From positions 1-42,012 of the forward strand of contig JALGTR010000003.1 of the NCBI GenBank assembly GCA_029821265.1: 42,012 nt of DNA, in the 5' to 3' direction. The DNA is from Candidatus Zipacnadia bacterium. Lineage in GTDB: Bacteria > Armatimonadota > Zipacnadia > Zipacnadales > UBA5352. The translations under genes were made by a program, and so were the position numbers. Below the pieces are notes generated by a model, which worked only from the letters and a program-made list of their open reading frames with translations, was not told the DNA's origin and did not search any database. Shown in pieces: positions 41,050 through 42,012 of this stretch; positions within the stretch are counted from its first letter, which is position 1; each line of letters opens with the position of its first letter.

Positions 41050-42012
41050 TTCCCTCTGTCCGTCACTGCTCGCGGCCGAAAGAAATGCGGCAGGACCTCG
41101 AGCATCGTGATCAGATCCAGTCGGTTATGTTCCAGCACCTGCGCTATCCGCCCGGCGTCGCCGGTGTGCACGAAATCATGCCACGCGTCCGGAATCTCAG
41201 CGCCGTCGATATCACCCAGCCGCGACCTGCCGCACAGCCGCCTCTCAAGCGTCTGCAGCCGGCAGTTCTCCAGCTCGTCACGGAAGCGTGCCCGGATCGC
41301 GTGCAGCAGATCAATGTGTGCAGGCGGCTCAGGGCAGTCGCCCAGGCCGTGGTAGATCATCCGCTCGCGGATCATCGGCATATCAAACGAGCGTCCATTG
41401 TACGTCATCAGGACCCGTCGATGGGCCAGCATCTGAGCTGTCGCGGCCAGCACCGCACGCTCCTCGGCATAGTCGCGCGCAAGCATCTGCACCGACAGCG
41501 CCTCAGTCGGCTCGTCGCACTCCCAGAGGATCAGCCCCACCAGGAAGACCGGAGCTGAAGACAGCCCCCCGGTCTCCGTATCGAGCAGGGCCAGCTCCCG
41601 CGGCCGTATCCCACGCAGGTCCGCCAGCGGGCAGTCCTCGCGCTCACCAGCGCAGCGAGCGATCGCCCCGAGCTCCGCCAGCACATCGGATCCGTGTGGC
41701 AGTATCTTCGCCGCCGCGCCCCGCACCAGCCAGTAGCTGCCCGCGTCACATTCGACCTGCTTGCCCGGTGCAAGCTCCTCGATCGGGCCGCTCGGGACCG
41801 CCAGCCGGGGGCCATCCGCAGCCTTAGACGATCGCGGTGCGTCCGCCGATTCCCGAGATCTGCGCGCCTGCTCCGCCAGCCGTCTGCGTGAGAGGCCGGG
41901 CAGCCCGGCGCGCACCGGCTCCGAACGCGCCGCGGCGTCCTGAGGCCGCCTGTTCGGCGTCTCGCCGGGCCCCTCGTCGATCTGTCTCAGGCGCCTGCGG
42001 AGGCGCTTCGAA
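41046..42012 (-). CDS. YprB-like RNase H-fold exonuclease (5' end beyond window)
   Basis: Predicted DnaQ/RNase H-like exonuclease of the YprB/RNase_H_2 group. Motifs: LALLDTETGGLSSAPVFLVGL, TYNGRSFDMPMI, HIDLLHAIR, CRLQTLERRL and the late HNRLDLITML, covering the acidic metal ligands. The ORF track starts at a GTG at 41915, but the frame stays open to the window edge and reads SKRLRRRLRQIDEG before it. That basic helix fits the start region of such proteins, so the gene is probably cut off at base 42012. About 320 residues are visible. It overlaps the coiled-coil gene by 4 bases (GTGA). Partners in DNA or RNA processing are not evident nearby. Confidence 0.82.
   Translation of the reverse strand, partial: SKRLRRRLRQIDEGPGETPNRRPQDAAARSEPVRAGLPGLSRRRLAEQARRSRESADAPRSSKAADGPRLAVPSGPIEELAPGKQVECDAGSYWLVRGAAAKILPHGSDVLAELGAIARCAGEREDCPLADLRGIRPRELALLDTETGGLSSAPVFLVGLILWECDEPTEALSVQMLARDYAEERAVLAATAQMLAHRRVLMTYNGRSFDMPMIRERMIYHGLGDCPEPPAHIDLLHAIRARFRDELENCRLQTLERRLCGRSRLGDIDGAEIPDAWHDFVHTGDAGRIAQVLEHNRLDLITMLEVLPHFFRPRAVTDRGK

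Noticed and set aside
1-42012. CRISPR arrays, tRNA/rRNA genes, insertion sequences or prophage
   Set aside because: No regularly spaced repeats, cloverleaf genes, transposase or phage proteins were seen in either strand.

Overview
The window looks like chromosomal DNA from a high-GC, Gram-negative-type bacterium, most likely an uncultured member of the Armatimonadota or a related phylum. The clues are an H-X9-DG type II prepilin with the FTLIE...[10 protein letters not shown]-terminus common in that group, large secreted polysaccharide-active proteins, DUF3604 and URO-D-family proteins, lipoproteins, and frequent GTG/TTG starts. The phylum is inferred from these features, not from a marker-gene tree. 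No rRNA, tRNA, CRISPR array, transposase or phage gene was found.

Layout. (1) 32-3756: the end of the alpha ribosomal operon (rpsD, rpoA, rplQ), then truA, rplM and rpsI, closed by a strong hairpin. (2) 3927-6424: an unknown exported protein convergent with two tiny envelope genes (a lipoprotein and a 51-aa membrane protein). (3) 6636-10508: sat and cysC (sulfate activation to PAPS) with an alkaline-phosphatase-superfamily phosphodiesterase and a polyprenyl-phosphate sugar transferase, plausibly serving a sulfated surface glycan. (4) 10572-13846: nikR, a prepilin-like gene and a three-gene ECF transporter (S, T and A). Candidate NikR half-sites with the same 13-bp gap lie at both promoters. 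The S component is not the usual CbiM/NikM. (5) 13990-17009: E1 alpha and beta of a 2-oxoacid dehydrogenase plus a URO-D/MtaA-like protein that has lost both zinc cysteines. (6) 17028-21260, minus strand: recD2 followed by a DUF3604 metallohydrolase. (7) 21491-25370: a galactokinase-like GHMP kinase and two tandem phosphohexomutase paralogs, the first lacking the catalytic phosphoserine. (8) 25455-30773: a 1772-aa exported heparinase II/III-like protein with a C-terminal beta-propeller. (9) 30863-33988, minus strand: ruvC-ruvA-ruvB and an MBL hydrolase. (10) 34181-37353: an OsmC-like protein and an exported GH123-like (DUF4091) protein. (11) 37376-42012, minus strand: a small membrane protein, then an overlapping set: YprB-like nuclease (cut by the window edge), membrane-anchored coiled-coil protein and Gfo/Idh/MocA oxidoreductase.

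Housekeeping genes (translation, transcription, recombination) alternate with a strong carbohydrate theme: sugar-1-phosphate supply, PAPS synthesis, glycan initiation, and large exported glycan-cleaving proteins. The most unusual items are the NikR-linked ECF module with a prepilin and an uncharacterised S component, and the tandem phosphohexomutases with a serine-to-glycine change in one copy.
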